Source: Stigonema sp964246695 (GTDB taxonomy: Bacteria > Cyanobacteriota > Cyanobacteriia > Cyanobacteriales > Nostocaceae). Taken from it: 5,409 nucleotides of DNA. Positions within the stretch are counted from its first letter, which is position 1, and each line of letters opens with the position of its first letter. The DNA lies in the NCBI GenBank assembly GCA_964246695.1, contig CAXTSI010000565.1:1-5409 (forward strand). The letters run 5' to 3'. The translations under genes and the position numbers were made by a program. A model generated the notes under the pieces. The model was not told the origin of the DNA and did not search any database. It was given only the letters and a program-made list of their open reading frames with translations. Below are positions 4,745 through 5,409 of this stretch, piece after piece.

Positions 4745-5302
4745 TTACTCCCTGCCTTGGTACGTATCATTACGGGTGTCGATGCGGATGCGTTCTCCTT
4801 GGGAAATAAACAAAGGAACCATGACTGTTGCCCCAGTTTCCACAACTGCAGGCTTCGTACCACCTGTAGCCGTGTCACCTTTTACGCCTGGGTCCGTTTG
4901 CACCACTTCCAAGGTCACAGTGTTGGGCAATTCCACGTCTATTACTTGTTCATCCCACCGGACAACGTTGACTTCCATACCTTCCTTAAGGTACTTGACG
5001 CGCTCGCCAATCTGAGTTGCGCTTAATCTGCCTTCTTCGTAACTTTCCATATCCATAAAGACGTACTCTTCGCCTTCTTTATAGGTATGCTGCATCGTAC
5101 TTTTTTCCAGATTGGCTTGCGGCACTGTTTCCCCAGCCCGGAAGGTTCTTTCCACTACGCTTCCGTTCTGAGCATTTTTTAGTTTTGTCCGTACAAAGGC
5201 GGAACCTTTCCCAGGCTTGACGTGCAGGAACTCCACTACTCGCCATACAGACCCATCTAATACAATCGAAACACCAGGTCGAAAGTCGTTACTGGAGATC
5301 AT
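4745..5302 (-). CDS. efp: Translation elongation factor P
   Basis: EF-P binds stalled ribosomes between the P and E sites and promotes peptide bonds at consecutive prolines. From ATG 5302 the product has 185 residues, the normal length, and begins MISSNDFRPGVSI. The N-terminal KOW-like domain (about 1-62) carries the loop HVKPGKGSAFVRTKLKN (27-43), whose tip lysine K32 corresponds to the modified Lys/Arg of other EF-Ps. The middle domain (about 65-128) contains YVFMDMESYEE. The C-terminal OB domain ends with the EF-P signature GTKPAVVETGATVMVPLFISQGERIRIDT. A frame extension to TTG 5350 (MEGTINADCLLKCEKF) is rejected because it is not part of the family and would run across the likely promoter. 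No clear ribosome binding site precedes 5302. The enzyme that would modify K32 is not in the window. Confidence 0.97.
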   Translation of the reverse strand: MISSNDFRPGVSIVLDGSVWRVVEFLHVKPGKGSAFVRTKLKNAQNGSVVERTFRAGETVPQANLEKSTMQHTYKEGEEYVFMDMESYEEGRLSATQIGERVKYLKEGMEVNVVRWDEQVIDVELPNTVTLEVVQTDPGVKGDTATGGTKPAVVETGATVMVPLFISQGERIRIDTRNDTYQGRE

Positions 5303-5336
5303 AAATTTTTCACATTTTAGAAGACAATCGGCATTT

Positions 5337-5342
5337 ATTGTA
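5337..5342 (-). promoter_or_regulatory. Candidate -10 box of the efp promoter
   Basis: TACAAT on the minus strand, 34 nt before the efp ATG, fits a sigma-70-type -10 box and would give a leader of roughly 25-30 nt. No good TTGACA-like -35 lies 16-18 bp upstream; that position falls at the edge of the heptad array. This would be a weak or activator-dependent promoter, if it is one. Confidence 0.35.
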
Positions 5343-5358
5343 CCTTCCAAGCGGAGAA

Positions 5359-5409
5359 ATTAGTAATTAGTTATGAATCATTAGGGAATGGGGAGTGGGG
5401 AATGGGGAG
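5359..5409. repeat. Heptad tandem array upstream of efp, cut by window edge
   Basis: Seven units in 7-bp register: ATTAGTA, ATTAGTT, ATGAATC, ATTAGGG, AATGGGG, AGTGGGG, AATGGGG, then AG at the edge. The AATGGGG unit is the same as at the end of proS. Units drift from ATTAG-type to AATGGGG-type within the array. It continues beyond the window. Confidence 0.8.

Noticed and set aside
4760..4773. GTA-N8-TAC, the NtcA nitrogen-regulator consensus
   Set aside because: It lies inside the efp 3' coding end, and no TAN3T -10 box is found 22-23 nt downstream toward accB, so a chance match is more likely.
4490..5026. Plus-strand open frames over accB and efp
   Set aside because: They are antisense shadows of two clearly recognised minus-strand genes.
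5303..5350. N-terminal extension of EF-P to TTG 5350
   Set aside because: The extra 16 residues are not part of EF-P, and the segment contains the likely -10 box.

Overview
This is an ordinary housekeeping stretch of a filamentous, Nostoc/Anabaena-like cyanobacterium. The evidence is five copies of the palindrome GCGATCGC (HIP1) in 5.4 kb, several arrays of 7-bp tandem repeats between genes, and proteins that look cyanobacterial throughout (ProRS, the biotin carrier AccB, EF-P, a GerMN-domain protein). I see no mobile element, CRISPR array, tRNA or rRNA.

Layout from left to right. Bases 1-790 (minus) hold most of a PlsC-like glycerolipid acyltransferase whose C-terminus runs off the left edge. 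A 53-bp divergent gap separates it from proS (844-2670, plus), a complete bacterial-type prolyl-tRNA synthetase. The end of proS runs into a heptad array, and its stop codon lies inside an imperfect hairpin made of two oppositely oriented heptad arrays (2641-2713). A further ~210 bp holds a short coding-like stretch of unknown meaning. Next comes a membrane-anchored GerMN-domain protein (2926-3573, plus). A second hairpin of heptad arrays (3581-3641) fills the gap to the convergent minus-strand genes: an ArsR/SmtB-type regulator (3646-3993), accB (4060-4614) and efp (4745-5302). Reading on the minus strand, the order is efp, accB, arsR. A third heptad array starts upstream of efp and is cut by the right edge.

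How the genes relate. AccB carries the biotin for acetyl-CoA carboxylase, the first step of fatty acid synthesis, and the PlsC-like enzyme would place acyl chains on glycerolipids. ProRS makes Pro-tRNA, and EF-P relieves ribosomes stalled at consecutive prolines; AccB itself has four Pro-Pro pairs. The efp-accB pairing is a recurring bacterial arrangement. The ArsR-type gene may be a later partner with its own promoter.

No new enzymatic or defence system is visible. The most interesting non-coding signal is the repeat architecture: two gene ends carry long hairpins whose arms are each tandem heptads. The heptad unit differs at each place, but the period (7) and the regularly spaced mismatches are the same.
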